Positions 1 through 5,975 of a stretch of 25,307 bases of DNA are shown here, in pieces. Positions within the stretch are counted from its first letter, which is position 1. Every line of letters starts with the position of its first letter. The notes beneath the pieces were generated by a model, which ran no database searches, was not told the DNA's origin, and saw nothing but the letters and a program-made list of their open reading frames with translations. A program made the position numbers and the translations under genes. Source of the DNA: Muribaculaceae bacterium (GTDB lineage: Bacteria > Bacteroidota > Bacteroidia > Bacteroidales > Muribaculaceae); contig VSPN01000040.1 of NCBI GenBank assembly GCA_009775355.1, forward strand, positions 1 through 25,307, in the 5' to 3' direction.

Positions 1-22
1 AATCTACAAAGGATAAATGTCT

Positions 23-41
23 GAGCATCCGACTGATGCTC
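23..41 (+). terminator. Terminator-like hairpin of an upstream gene
   Basis: Perfect 7-bp stem GAGCATC / GATGCTC around a 5-nt loop, followed by ATTTCTTATT. It would end a gene lying to the left of the window. The T-run is weak, so this is tentative. Confidence 0.4.
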
Positions 42-256
42 ATTTCTTATTCACATTTGTTTTTAAACAAGCTCTAAGAGTGTGTTTACTTTTTAGAGTT
101 GTTAAACATTTTGGCGCTACATATATAAACCCTTTTATACATGGTCTCAGGCCACTGTACAAAAGGGTGTGCTCGTTTTGGAACTGTCAAAGATGGGAAG
201 TTAACTAAAATATTTGAGAACGAGGGCGTAACCGAGAAGGAAAATCAAAGTAATAT

Positions 257-287
257 TTTGCGGAATGGAAAAGATTGGCTATTTTTG
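257..287 (+). promoter_or_regulatory. Bacteroidetes-type promoter for the DUF6088 gene
   Basis: TTTG at 257-260 and TATTTTTG at 280-287 are separated by exactly 19 nt, which fits the -33 TTTG / -7 TAnnTTTG pattern of Bacteroidetes primary promoters. Initiation near 294 would leave only about 18 nt before the GTG codon at 312. Confidence 0.55.
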
Positions 288-311
288 TACCGAAATATTT
301 GAGAAATTTCG

Positions 312-1073
312 GTGCTAATAGATGTTAATATAAATGGCGCAGAGCGAAGAAACATAAAGCGTAACGTTATGAGGAGTATTGATGAGAGCCAACCTCACTC
401 AATATTCTTTATATCTGATTATGCCGATTTTGGAGCAGCTGAAACAATCAGAAAAATATTGCATGAAGCAACCATAACCGGCGTGCTTGAAAAAGCCGGA
501 CACGGCATTTATATCAAGCCCAAAATTTCAAGATTCGGGAAAGTTCCTGTGCCTCTTGAAAAAATAGCGAGAGAGATAGCCGAACGGGATAAGTGTGAGA
601 TACTGCCGACCGGGAGCACAGCGGCAAATCTAATGGGTCTGTCAACACAGTTGCCTATGAATTTATCCTATATTATGACCGGGTCAACACGGACAATAAA
701 GATAGGTGACAGGAAAATTTCATTTCGCCATGCCTCGCCCAGAAATTTCGCCGCAAAAGGGAGAGTAATACCCTTGTTGATACAGGGTATCAAAGAAATT
801 GGAGAGGAAAGTATGTCGGGAGTCGAGTATGAGGCAATAAGGCGGTTTATAGATAAACAGCAAGACCCGTATCTTAAAGAAGAAATGGTGTTAGTCAGTC
901 CGTGCTTGAATGCAGGCACAACGATGCCGCCTGTCGAGCCGGGCATACGCTGCATATTGCGAAGCACGAAAGGTGCGGCGATTGAGTCGGTCTTTCCTGT
1001 TCTTCGTCCGGCGACAATAGCGGTAGTATTGGCACCGATAAGCTGCGTAAGGCGTTGGGGCTTGTTAAAGTAA
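312..1073 (+). CDS. DUF6088/AbiEi-like antitoxin with replaced C-terminus
   Basis: Residues about 12-190 resemble the DUF6088 family (AbiEi-type antitoxins of type IV toxin-antitoxin systems). An N-terminal winged helix ends in a wing-like GHGIYIKPK, and a conserved middle part has ILPTGSTAANLMGLSTQLP and a KIGDRKISFRH strand. From about residue 193 the frame is the reverse complement of a phage terminase 5' end, so the last 60 residues (CILRSTKGA onward) are not native. The family is normally about 195-200 aa. In AbiE systems a nucleotidyltransferase toxin follows; here it is missing. The start is uncertain: GTG at 312 keeps the residues expected ahead of the winged helix, while the first in-frame ATG is at 369. 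DNA binding may survive, since the helix-turn-helix part is intact; this is inference. Confidence 0.65.
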   Translation: MLIDVNINGAERRNIKRNVMRSIDESQPHSIFFISDYADFGAAETIRKILHEATITGVLEKAGHGIYIKPKISRFGKVPVPLEKIAREIAERDKCEILPTGSTAANLMGLSTQLPMNLSYIMTGSTRTIKIGDRKISFRHASPRNFAAKGRVIPLLIQGIKEIGEESMSGVEYEAIRRFIDKQQDPYLKEEMVLVSPCLNAGTTMPPVEPGIRCILRSTKGAAIESVFPVLRPATIAVVLAPISCVRRWGLLK

Positions 1074-1090
1074 ACTTTCTTCTCGCTCAT
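886..1090 (-). pseudogene. 5' fragment of a phage terminase-like ATPase gene
   Basis: Reading leftward from the ATG at 1090, the first 68 residues look like the start of a phage or mobile-element terminase large subunit. There is a short basic N-terminus, then a Walker A loop G28RRTGKT34 that would bind ATP for DNA packaging, then VVPAFKHGLTNT. After about residue 68 the frame enters the antisense of the DUF6088 gene and stays open only by chance to 668, so more than 300 residues of a normal terminase are absent. The ClpP-like protease gene upstream on the same strand supports a prophage origin. The ATPase cannot be functional without Walker B and the nuclease domain. Confidence 0.6.
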
Positions 1091-1146
1091 CTGTAATTTT
1101 TTGCGTAAATTCGCGTCTGATAAGAAAACTTCAAAATCAAAAGGCT

Positions 1147-1317
1147 ATGCTTAAACATTGGTATGTCTACATAATAACTGCAGTTGTAGCGGAGCTTCTG
1201 CTGTTGGTTTGCGACAAATACAAAATCATAAAGTCGAAGCCTCTACGATATTTTATCGTAATATTCGTTTCCGCTTTTATCTGCTTTGGGGCTTTCGACC
1301 TCATTGTCGGGGAATAG
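1147..1317 (+). CDS. Small two-helix membrane protein (56 aa)
   Basis: An ORF of 56 codons from the ATG at 1147 to TAG at 1317. It has two clear hydrophobic helices (about residues 6-22, YVYIITAVVAELLLLVC, and 36-54) separated by a basic loop KYKIIKSKPLR, so it reads like a genuine small inner-membrane protein with a positive loop. AAAAGG lies just upstream of the start. It overlaps the 3' end of the convergent ClpP-like gene by 75 bp. No family was recognised. By context it may be a phage or mobile-element membrane peptide (holin-like or exclusion-like), but nothing proves that. It could also be a chance ORF, although paired helices with a charged turn are unusual by chance. Confidence 0.45.
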   Translation: MLKHWYVYIITAVVAELLLLVCDKYKIIKSKPLRYFIVIFVSAFICFGAFDLIVGE

Positions 1318-2022
1318 CGCATCGAACTCCAAATCAACTTCCTCAAACTCGACATCATCAATGTCAATAGTTTTCTTTCGGTATTTCTCAATCATGGCAG
1401 AGATTTTCTCGGCTATGTTGGGTATAGGCTCGATGCTGAGGACACGCGGATCATCGGTAGCCATGAACGGCTGAACGAGAATTTGATCGAGAGGTATCGC
1501 CTGTTCATCTTCGAGGCCGACGCGATTCAGCTTGCCGTAGGCAGTTGCCGCTCGTTCCATAGTCTTGCTGTCCTTGCGCTTCTCCGCCATCTTGTATGTG
1601 GCGATAAGCATTTCGTTGGTGCGCCAACGGTGGAAGTCGCGGGAGGCAGAGCCAAGCATCGGCAGCAGCGACTTCACCACAGCAAGGTCAGAATACGCCG
1701 TGGTGCCCCACTCGAAGAAAGCCATCGAACTCTGATGCACGAGATACATAGCCCCTGCGTCAATGGAAATGTGAGCCGCACCGAGAGAAGCGATGGTTGC
1801 GGCGGAAGCGTTGAGTCCGACGAAATGCACATTTACCTTGCCGTGATTCTTGAAGGCGGCGGAGATAAACAAGCCGGTGGCAAGAGACCCGCCGAGGGAG
1901 TCGATAAGCACATTTACCTCCTTGCCCTCGAATTTGGCGAGGGTTTTGTCAACCGTCGAGCGGTCGAAGTCGTAGCCTCCGACGTAGCCTTTCAGTGATA
2001 TGTTGTAAGTGGTTTTAGACAT
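1243..2022 (-). CDS. ClpP-like phage head maturation protease
   Basis: A 259-aa protein with a ClpP/crotonase-type serine protease fold. Strand and turn VLIDSLGGSLATG (38-50) match the ClpP oxyanion-hairpin motif (N/D-S-x-G-G). The nucleophile is probably Ser73 in GLNASAATIAS and the catalytic His is probably His96 in YLVHQSS. The third catalytic residue is not obvious. Such proteins process the capsid or scaffold in tailed-phage head modules, and the terminase fragment downstream on the same strand fits that. The C-terminal 60 residues are acidic and low in complexity (DIDDVEFEEVDLEFD). No portal or capsid gene is nearby, so it is an orphan in a prophage remnant. A ClpP-like protein of other function remains possible. 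Confidence 0.75.
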   Translation of the reverse strand: MSKTTYNISLKGYVGGYDFDRSTVDKTLAKFEGKEVNVLIDSLGGSLATGLFISAAFKNHGKVNVHFVGLNASAATIASLGAAHISIDAGAMYLVHQSSMAFFEWGTTAYSDLAVVKSLLPMLGSASRDFHRWRTNEMLIATYKMAEKRKDSKTMERAATAYGKLNRVGLEDEQAIPLDQILVQPFMATDDPRVLSIEPIPNIAEKISAMIEKYRKKTIDIDDVEFEEVDLEFDALFPDNEVESPKADKSGNEYYDKIS

Positions 2023-2100
2023 GGCGTATTGTGAATTACGCCACGAAGTTACCGCGCGTTAAAAGCGGCAGAAAAGACAGGAAAATTCAGGAATTTTTCA

Positions 2101-2108
2101 TACCTTTG
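2101..2108 (+). promoter_or_regulatory. -7 box (TACCTTTG) of the DUF3800 gene
   Basis: A perfect TAnnTTTG box only 8 nt before the ATG at 2117. Transcription from it would give an almost leaderless mRNA. No good -33 TTTG is seen 19 nt upstream. Confidence 0.5.
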
Positions 2109-2116
2109 CAGTTAGA

Positions 2117-2884
2117 ATGGAAGAAGAAAAACAAAGTAAAACAAAATATTATCTCTACATTGATGAATGTGGAGACCAAAATCTGGAACACCATGACCCC
2201 AACTTTCCGATATTTACACTATGCGGCATACTTGTTCCAGAAAAGAACCTTAATGCCTTAAATAATGCGTTTAATGAATTGAAAATGCAGATATTTGGCA
2301 ATCAGGAAATAATTATACACTCCGTTGACCTCCGAAAATGGAAAGATGATTTTCGGGTATTGCGAGATAAAGAATTACGAGAACGGTTCTTACAGGGGAT
2401 AACCGATATATTGCAGCAACACGATACATACGTCATTGTAAGCTGTACGATTTTGAAGGAGCTGCTAAACAAATTCTGTGTACGCGGAGAAGAAAGCGAT
2501 GTTTACGGATTATCTTTGGCTTACCTTTTGGAGCGGAGTATTTTCAGTGTTGATAATAATGCCGAACCTAACCCGAATATCAACGTCATTGTAGAGGAAA
2601 GAGGAAGAAAAGAAGATAGGAAACTCTTGAATTATTACAACGGTTTAAGAAATAATGGCACAAAATGGGTTGAAGTGGAAAGGTTTCGGAGCAGAATTAG
2701 CAAATTCAACTTCAAAGCAAAGAAAGATAATATCATAGGCTTGCAGATAGCCGACCTTATAGCCTATCCGATAACAACGCATCTTTTATATCCCGATAGA
2801 GAAAATCCTGCTTACGAAGCGTTCAAGCACAATATTTTCTCGGATAACGGGCGACTTTTAGGGCAAAAAGTGATACCTCATTAA
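2117..2884 (+). CDS. DUF3800 family protein
   Basis: A 255-aa protein starting with the family hallmark YYLYIDECGDQN (about residues 11-22), in which the aspartate begins an RNase H-like metal site. Typical later blocks are present: IIHSVDLRKW, IVEERGRKEDRKLLNYY, and near the C-terminus DNIIGLQIADLIAYPI, whose Q-x-x-D motif supplies another acidic residue. DUF3800 proteins are predicted nucleases that are common on mobile elements and in defence-rich regions; their exact substrate is largely unknown. The gene is monocistronic with its own -7 box and is clearly AT-richer than the core genes to the right, suggesting transfer. It appears intact. Confidence 0.75.
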   Translation: MEEEKQSKTKYYLYIDECGDQNLEHHDPNFPIFTLCGILVPEKNLNALNNAFNELKMQIFGNQEIIIHSVDLRKWKDDFRVLRDKELRERFLQGITDILQQHDTYVIVSCTILKELLNKFCVRGEESDVYGLSLAYLLERSIFSVDNNAEPNPNINVIVEERGRKEDRKLLNYYNGLRNNGTKWVEVERFRSRISKFNFKAKKDNIIGLQIADLIAYPITTHLLYPDRENPAYEAFKHNIFSDNGRLLGQKVIPH

Positions 2885-2913
2885 AACATTTGAGTGTATT
2901 CTTCCGTTAATAT

Positions 2914-2944
2914 TTTGTAGATTAAAAAAATTTGATTATCTTTG
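2914..2944 (+). promoter_or_regulatory. Strong Bacteroidetes promoter of a small RNA
   Basis: TTTG at 2914-2917, 19-nt spacer, TATCTTTG at 2937-2944: full agreement with the -33/-7 consensus. Predicted start is about 2951. No convincing coding region follows before the terminator at 3031-3057. Confidence 0.65.
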
Positions 2945-2950
2945 CGGAAC

Positions 2951-3057
2951 AAATATGGGTAGTTTCCCCATAAAGAAACACTTCGCTTGCGAAAGCAACG
3001 ATTTTATGGATCGGATTCTCCGGTTGAAAAGGGTAGTTATTTTAACTACCCTTTTTT
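2951..3057 (+). ncRNA. Candidate small RNA, about 107 nt
   Basis: A consensus promoter and a strong intrinsic terminator bracket about 107 nt with no plausible gene. Visible structure: a 5' hairpin TATGGG (2954-2959) with CCCATA (2967-2972); a small hairpin TTCGC/GCGAA (2982-2993), which could instead form TTGC-GAAA-GCAA; CGGA-ttc-TCCG near 3012-3022; and the terminator stem GGGTAGTTA/TAACTACCC. The sequence GGGTAGTT at 2957-2964 is identical to the left arm of the terminator stem, so the 5' end could pair with 3044-3051 instead and prevent termination. No RNA family is recognised. An attenuated leader is unlikely because the genes on the right run on the other strand. Confidence 0.5.
3031..3057 (+). 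terminator. Intrinsic terminator of the small RNA
   Basis: A perfect 9-bp stem GGGTAGTTA / TAACTACCC with a 3-nt loop, then six T. The flanking AAAA on the left makes it usable from the other strand too. Confidence 0.8.
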
Positions 3058-3074
3058 CTTTTCCAATAAAAGAG

Positions 3075-3089
3075 CCGCCCCGAAGGGCG
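3075..3089 (-). terminator. UUCG-capped terminator for the ardA remnant
   Basis: On the minus strand, CGCCC-TTCG-GGGCG is followed by GCTCTTTTATT. It lies about 30 nt past the stop of the minus-strand ardA remnant. The UUCG tetraloop and U-rich tail support termination. Confidence 0.6.
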
Positions 3090-3116
3090 ACCCTGAAATC
3101 GGAGATAGGAATGAGG

Positions 3117-3602
3117 TCAGATGCGGCGGAACACATGACCGTTTGCGCCCATCGAGTAGTCCCACATTAACAACTCTCGTCCGAAGGCTTCGTAGTCGAA
3201 GTAGTTAGCGAGATTACCCATCATTTTTTCAAGATCGTAGCACTCGCTGACGATGTGCCGGTCGAAGTCGTCCTCGGACGTAAAGCCCTCGTTGTACCTC
3301 TGGCGGGGGAATCCCTCGTAGTCCTGTGCCATCAGCTCCGGGTCCTCCTCGTCGGCGTGGATCGCCTTGCAGAAGTCGATAAACTCGTAGTAGTCGTTGA
3401 AGCTGCTGAGGTCAATCCATAGACCGCAGAGCGAGCCGTCGTTGTACTTGCCTTAAGTACCGACATAGACAGAGGGTTCGCCGTCGCAGGGGCTCTTGTG
3501 GTCGGCGATGGCTACTTCAAGGTCGGCTACCGTGTAGCCCAATTCGTCGAGTAGATTTTCGACTGTTGGAGTGATGTTGAGTTCTCCGAATTGTAGTTTC
3601 AT
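3117..3602 (-). pseudogene. ardA: Antirestriction protein ArdA, broken by an in-frame stop
   Basis: Read leftward from the ATG at 3602 (protein start MKLQFGELNI), the frame gives PSVYVGT, then TAA, then without any frame change GKYNDGSLCGLWIDL and DEEDPELMAQDYEGFPRQ down to 3117. These are the typical ArdA blocks, and the 162 codons match the family's usual length of about 165. ArdA mimics B-form DNA with many acidic side chains and blocks type I restriction enzymes when plasmids or conjugative elements enter a cell. The stop at about 3453-3455 replaces the tyrosine usually found in VGTYGKY, so one base change from TAT or TAC is enough. All other codons are intact, which suggests a recent lesion. 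Restart at the ATG at 3332 would give only 71 residues. Confidence 0.75.
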
Positions 3603-3631
3603 TTCCGTAAGATTTTGCGGGTGCGCAATTG

Positions 3632-3659
3632 GACGAACATATGGACGAACATATGGACG
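3632..3659. repeat. 12-bp tandem repeat upstream of ardA
   Basis: GGACGAACATAT occurs twice head to tail, followed by a partial third unit GGACG. It lies upstream of the ardA start codon and could be binding sites or simple slippage. Confidence 0.6.
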
Positions 3660-3700
3660 TGAACGCAAACTCTAAACAAGTCCCGAAAATTGTTAAAAAC

Positions 3701-3731
3701 TTTGAAAATTCGGAATAAAATGCTAACTTTG
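3701..3731 (+). promoter_or_regulatory. Consensus promoter of the structured element (copy 1)
   Basis: TTTG at 3701-3704, 19-nt spacer, TAACTTTG at 3724-3731. The first stem of the structured element starts 6 nt after the -7 box, so the transcript would begin at or next to that stem. Confidence 0.6.
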
Positions 3732-3855
3732 CACCGCAGATCGTCTTCAGAAGCCTCGGTCTGGGGTAAGAGAGGCGGGATGCAAAGACATATGAAAGCG
3801 TCTTCTTTCGCTTGATTCTTGACAACTGGAAATCTGACAGTTTCTTAATTGGAGT
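3724..3855 (+). repeat. Structured repeat element, copy 1
   Basis: This segment aligns with 10309-10430 almost without gaps. Shared parts are the -7-like box, a first stem (CAGATCG 3737-3743 with CGGTCTG 3757-3763), a GGGGT/GGCGGG block, a hairpin AAGCG/CGCTT (3796-3813), the string ATTCTTGAC, and a nearly perfect palindrome GAAATCTG-a-CAGTTTC (3829-3844). The first stem differs from copy 2 by changes that keep pairing, which points to selection on RNA structure. Function is unknown. Confidence 0.6.
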
Positions 3856-4040
3856 CAGGGATGAGGCAACGGTAGATGCCCGTGGATATGTAATTCTATA
3901 CAACCGGAACGGTCTGCGACAGATCATTCCGGAGAAGGACTATATATACAAGCGTGGGCTTCTGCGTTGCTCGTTCAACTCCAATGGGCAATGTCAGAGC
4001 CTCCAGTTGTAGGACGAGCAATGGGTTCAGATCCTACGCT
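3738..4040 (+). ncRNA. Hairpin-rich transcript: long leader RNA or noncoding RNA
   Basis: Beyond the shared repeat, further stems are visible. CCGGAA (3904-3909)/TTCCGG (3927-3932) encloses TCTG-CGA-CAGA with a symmetric 3x3 internal loop. TTGCTCGT (3967-3974) pairs with ACGAGCAA (4014-4021), and GTAGGA (4009-4014) with TCCTAC (4032-4037). The last two cross each other, giving either a pseudoknot or a two-state switch. Transcription from 3738 would reach the beta-barrel gene at 4169 unless it ends earlier, so this may be a cis-regulatory leader of about 430 nt or a separate RNA. No Rfam family is recognised by eye. Confidence 0.4.
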
Positions 4041-4168
4041 TTTCCTATATATACTCAACAAGTACATATACTCAACGAGTCAACGATGAAACGACGCCCT
4101 CATACACTCAATTGCCACTATTTCACTATCATCACTTAACAACCTAACAACTTAAAAACTTAAGCAAA

Positions 4169-4786
4169 ATGAGAAAACTTACAACTACAATTGCCGCTCT
4201 GGCGGCGATCGCAACCGTCGTTCCCGCATCAGCACAGGGCTACAACCGCATCGGCGCATCGTATGAACTCGAGAGCCTCTCGGCAAAGTATGGAGATGAC
4301 TACAACCTCAACGGTTTCGGCGTCAGCTACATCCACGGTTTCGGACTCTCGAAAAGCATTCCTCTCTATCTTGAAACAGGACTCAAGATGAGCATGGGCT
4401 TCCACAGCGATTCTTACAAGGATTACGGATATGAGATAACTGAGGACATCACTAAAATGAGCTTCTCTGTGCCCGTAAATGTCGCCTACAAAGTCAACTT
4501 CGGAAACGACATGTCGCTTCTCCCCTATCTCGGTCTGAACTTCAAGATCAACGCGCTTGCCAACGCCAAATACACTGAGGAAGAAGATGGCGACAAATAT
4601 TCTGAAACCGTCAATCTGCTCAAGGGTGATGATTCGGCCAATGTGTTCCAGCTCGGATGGCACGTCGGCGTAGGATTCAACTTCCACTCGCTCTATGCCG
4701 GCTTAAGCTACGGCACAGATTTCATCAAGTTTGCCGAGTATGTCAACTCATCGACATTCAACATCACACTCGGCTACACTTTCTGA
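4169..4786 (+). CDS. Outer-membrane beta-barrel protein
   Basis: A 205-aa protein with a Sec signal peptide (KLTTTIAALAAIATVVPASA, cleavage after about residue 22). Amphipathic strands follow with alternating hydrophobic and polar residues, such as GVSYIHGFGLSKSIPLYLETGLKMSMGF, VNVAYKVNFG, LGWHVGVGFNFHSLYAGLSYG and the end strand FNITLGYTF. The terminal aromatic Phe is the usual Bam-recognition residue. Size and pattern suit an eight-stranded barrel of the Bacteroidetes porin-like families (PF13568-like). Its ligand is unknown. A surface lipoprotein gene starts 20 bp downstream, so the two are likely co-transcribed. Its promoter may be the distant one at 3701-3731, giving an unusually long leader. 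Confidence 0.75.
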   Translation: MRKLTTTIAALAAIATVVPASAQGYNRIGASYELESLSAKYGDDYNLNGFGVSYIHGFGLSKSIPLYLETGLKMSMGFHSDSYKDYGYEITEDITKMSFSVPVNVAYKVNFGNDMSLLPYLGLNFKINALANAKYTEEEDGDKYSETVNLLKGDDSANVFQLGWHVGVGFNFHSLYAGLSYGTDFIKFAEYVNSSTFNITLGYTF

Positions 4787-4805
4787 CACACCACACACTG
4801 ACATA

Positions 4806-5339
4806 ATGCATATCACTAAGAAAAGAGACAGATCGGCCGCAATGTCGTGGCTTCTGTCGGCTGCCCTTATGCTTGGCGCCGGTATGAGCGCATGCGGGTC
4901 AGACAAATCCGACGAACCCGGAGAGGGCGACGAACCCTCTGTTCCTGCCGAACCCGTGCTGATGACAGCCGGCGATATGGCAGGAAGCTGGACTCTCGTA
5001 AAGGATCTTGTGCTTTATTCTGAGACTGATTCTTCGAAAGAGGATGAGACTGTGGACTATTCAGGCAATTCCTATCCGAAATACAAATTCTACGAAGTAT
5101 CGGTTTCGGAAGAGGAAGTTGTGAACTGGCAGGAAGTATCGGTATCGGGCTATCCCATCTCCGACCCTCTGACTTTCACGCTTGACGGCAACAATCTCGT
5201 GGACGAAGAAGGCAACCGCATCGGCAAAGTGACCGGCTACAACCTCAATCACTCATGGGACAATCTTTCAATCAGCTGGCTGCCCGGCTACAGCACAGTA
5301 GCCGGCACTCCGGTCATCTCGACCTACATGAAAGACTGA
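4806..5339 (+). CDS. Surface lipoprotein, lipocalin-like
   Basis: A 177-aa protein starting at the ATG at 4806, 20 bp after the barrel gene. A basic N-region (KKRDR) and hydrophobic core end in the lipobox GMSAC (Cys30). GSDKSDEPGEGDE follows; acidic residues right behind the cysteine act as a surface-export signal in Bacteroidetes. The mature part begins with DMAGSWTLVKDLVLY, typical of small lipocalin-like Bacteroidales lipoproteins, and is strand-rich (YKFYEVSVSEEEVVNWQEV, LTFTLDGNNLVDEEGNRIGKV). An earlier start inside the barrel gene is unlikely because it would put 25 polar residues ahead of the signal peptide. Ligand unknown. Confidence 0.7.
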   Translation: MHITKKRDRSAAMSWLLSAALMLGAGMSACGSDKSDEPGEGDEPSVPAEPVLMTAGDMAGSWTLVKDLVLYSETDSSKEDETVDYSGNSYPKYKFYEVSVSEEEVVNWQEVSVSGYPISDPLTFTLDGNNLVDEEGNRIGKVTGYNLNHSWDNLSISWLPGYSTVAGTPVISTYMKD

Positions 5340-5366
5340 TCCGCAGATCTGACAATCACACTCAGC

Positions 5367-5400
5367 GTACACAAGCAGTCTTTCCCGATTGCTTGTGTAC
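5367..5400 (+). terminator. Terminator-like hairpin after the first lipoprotein
   Basis: A perfect 11-bp stem GTACACAAGCA / TGCTTGTGTAC with a 12-nt loop, followed by TGTTAATTTT. It could end the barrel-lipoprotein transcript or attenuate reading into the next lipoprotein gene. Confidence 0.55.
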
Positions 5401-5445
5401 TGTTAATTTTCAACCACTTACCTAATAACCTAAACATTTTTGAAG

Positions 5446-5862
5446 ATGAAAAAAACATTAAGAATGTTCGGCATGGCACTTGTAGCCATCCTTCTCTCAG
5501 TAAATTTCAGCGCGTGTGGCAGCGATGACGACGACGAACCCGCTGACCCCTCGACCCACGATTCCGCCCTTGTCGGAACATGGGAGGCTCATGAAAAAGG
5601 TAACGAGTATTCGATAGACGTGACAATGACATTCAATGCAAACGGCTCGTTTTCTGTCGTAGAAGACTACTGGGACAAAGCATCCGGCTCAGAACGCTGG
5701 ACAATGTCCGGATCATGGACGACATCTGAAAATATACTCACAGTACGCGTCGAAAAGTCAAGCGATCCCGATGATATCGGAATGGTAGATGCGACCCATT
5801 ACACCGTACAGGGGAACCTTCTTATACTTGGTGAAGATGACTTGGTCTACACAAGAAAATAA
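5446..5862 (+). CDS. Small surface lipoprotein, lipocalin-like
   Basis: A 138-aa protein starting at the ATG at 5446 (a TTG two codons earlier is less likely). The signal peptide ends in lipobox NFSAC (Cys24), then GSDDDDEPAD, an acidic surface-export signal. The body has the lipocalin-like plan of small Bacteroidales lipoproteins: LVGTWEAHEKGNEYSIDVTM, FNANGSFSVVEDYW, WTMSGSWTTSENILTVRV and a final YTVQGNLLILGEDDLVYTRK. It shares its layout with the lipoprotein at 4806 (the GSWT block), suggesting a diverged tandem family. A strong shared terminator separates it from convergent mutB. Confidence 0.72.
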   Translation: MKKTLRMFGMALVAILLSVNFSACGSDDDDEPADPSTHDSALVGTWEAHEKGNEYSIDVTMTFNANGSFSVVEDYWDKASGSERWTMSGSWTTSENILTVRVEKSSDPDDIGMVDATHYTVQGNLLILGEDDLVYTRK

Positions 5863-5921
5863 CCAAGACCCGAAACGTCACAATCGGATTGGAAATCTCT
5901 GACCGGACAACGTCGGAAAAC

Positions 5922-5956
5922 AAAACCGGCCGTCGCTTTTCGCGACGGCCGGTTTT
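5922..5956. terminator. Bidirectional terminator between lipoprotein and mutB
   Basis: A 15-bp stem AAAACCGGCCGTCGC / GCGACGGCCGGTTTT around TTTTC, with T-runs on both strands. It serves the plus-strand lipoprotein and the minus-strand mutAB operon. Confidence 0.88.
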
Positions 5957-5975
5957 TCTATGTCTATATCTCATA

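Larger units (their letters stand above)
1..311. other. Gene-free left edge with hairpins and a promoter
   Basis: I see no convincing gene here. It contains a terminator-like hairpin at 23-41, an imperfect long inverted repeat (ACCCTTTT at 129-136 with AAAAGGGT at 161-168, with further inner pairing), a 13-bp direct repeat (AAATATTTGAGAA at 210-222 and 293-305) and a good promoter at 257-287. The short open frame at 17-208 lacks protein-like character. The segment is AT-rich, as expected at the edge of a degraded mobile element. Confidence 0.5.
3603..4168. other. 566-bp noncoding region, structured RNA candidate plus OMP leader
   Basis: No convincing protein is encoded. From left to right it holds a 12-bp tandem repeat (GGACGAACATAT, about 3632-3656), a consensus promoter at 3701-3731, a hairpin-rich segment to about 4040, and an A-rich leader with short direct repeats (TATACTCAAC near 4047-4075) that runs into the beta-barrel gene at 4169. 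Confidence 0.6.

Noticed and set aside
17..208. 63-codon ORF at the left edge
   Set aside because: It starts inside a terminator hairpin, spans a long inverted repeat, and has no domain or ribosome-binding site.
3812..4012. 66-codon frame in the structured region
   Set aside because: It begins with TTG inside a conserved hairpin and covers several RNA stems; structure explains the conservation better than a protein.
3990..4045. tRNA- or tmRNA-like 3' end (GGGTTCAGATCC)
   Set aside because: The T-arm stem has an A-C mismatch, and no anticodon arm, D-arm or matching acceptor stem could be assembled.
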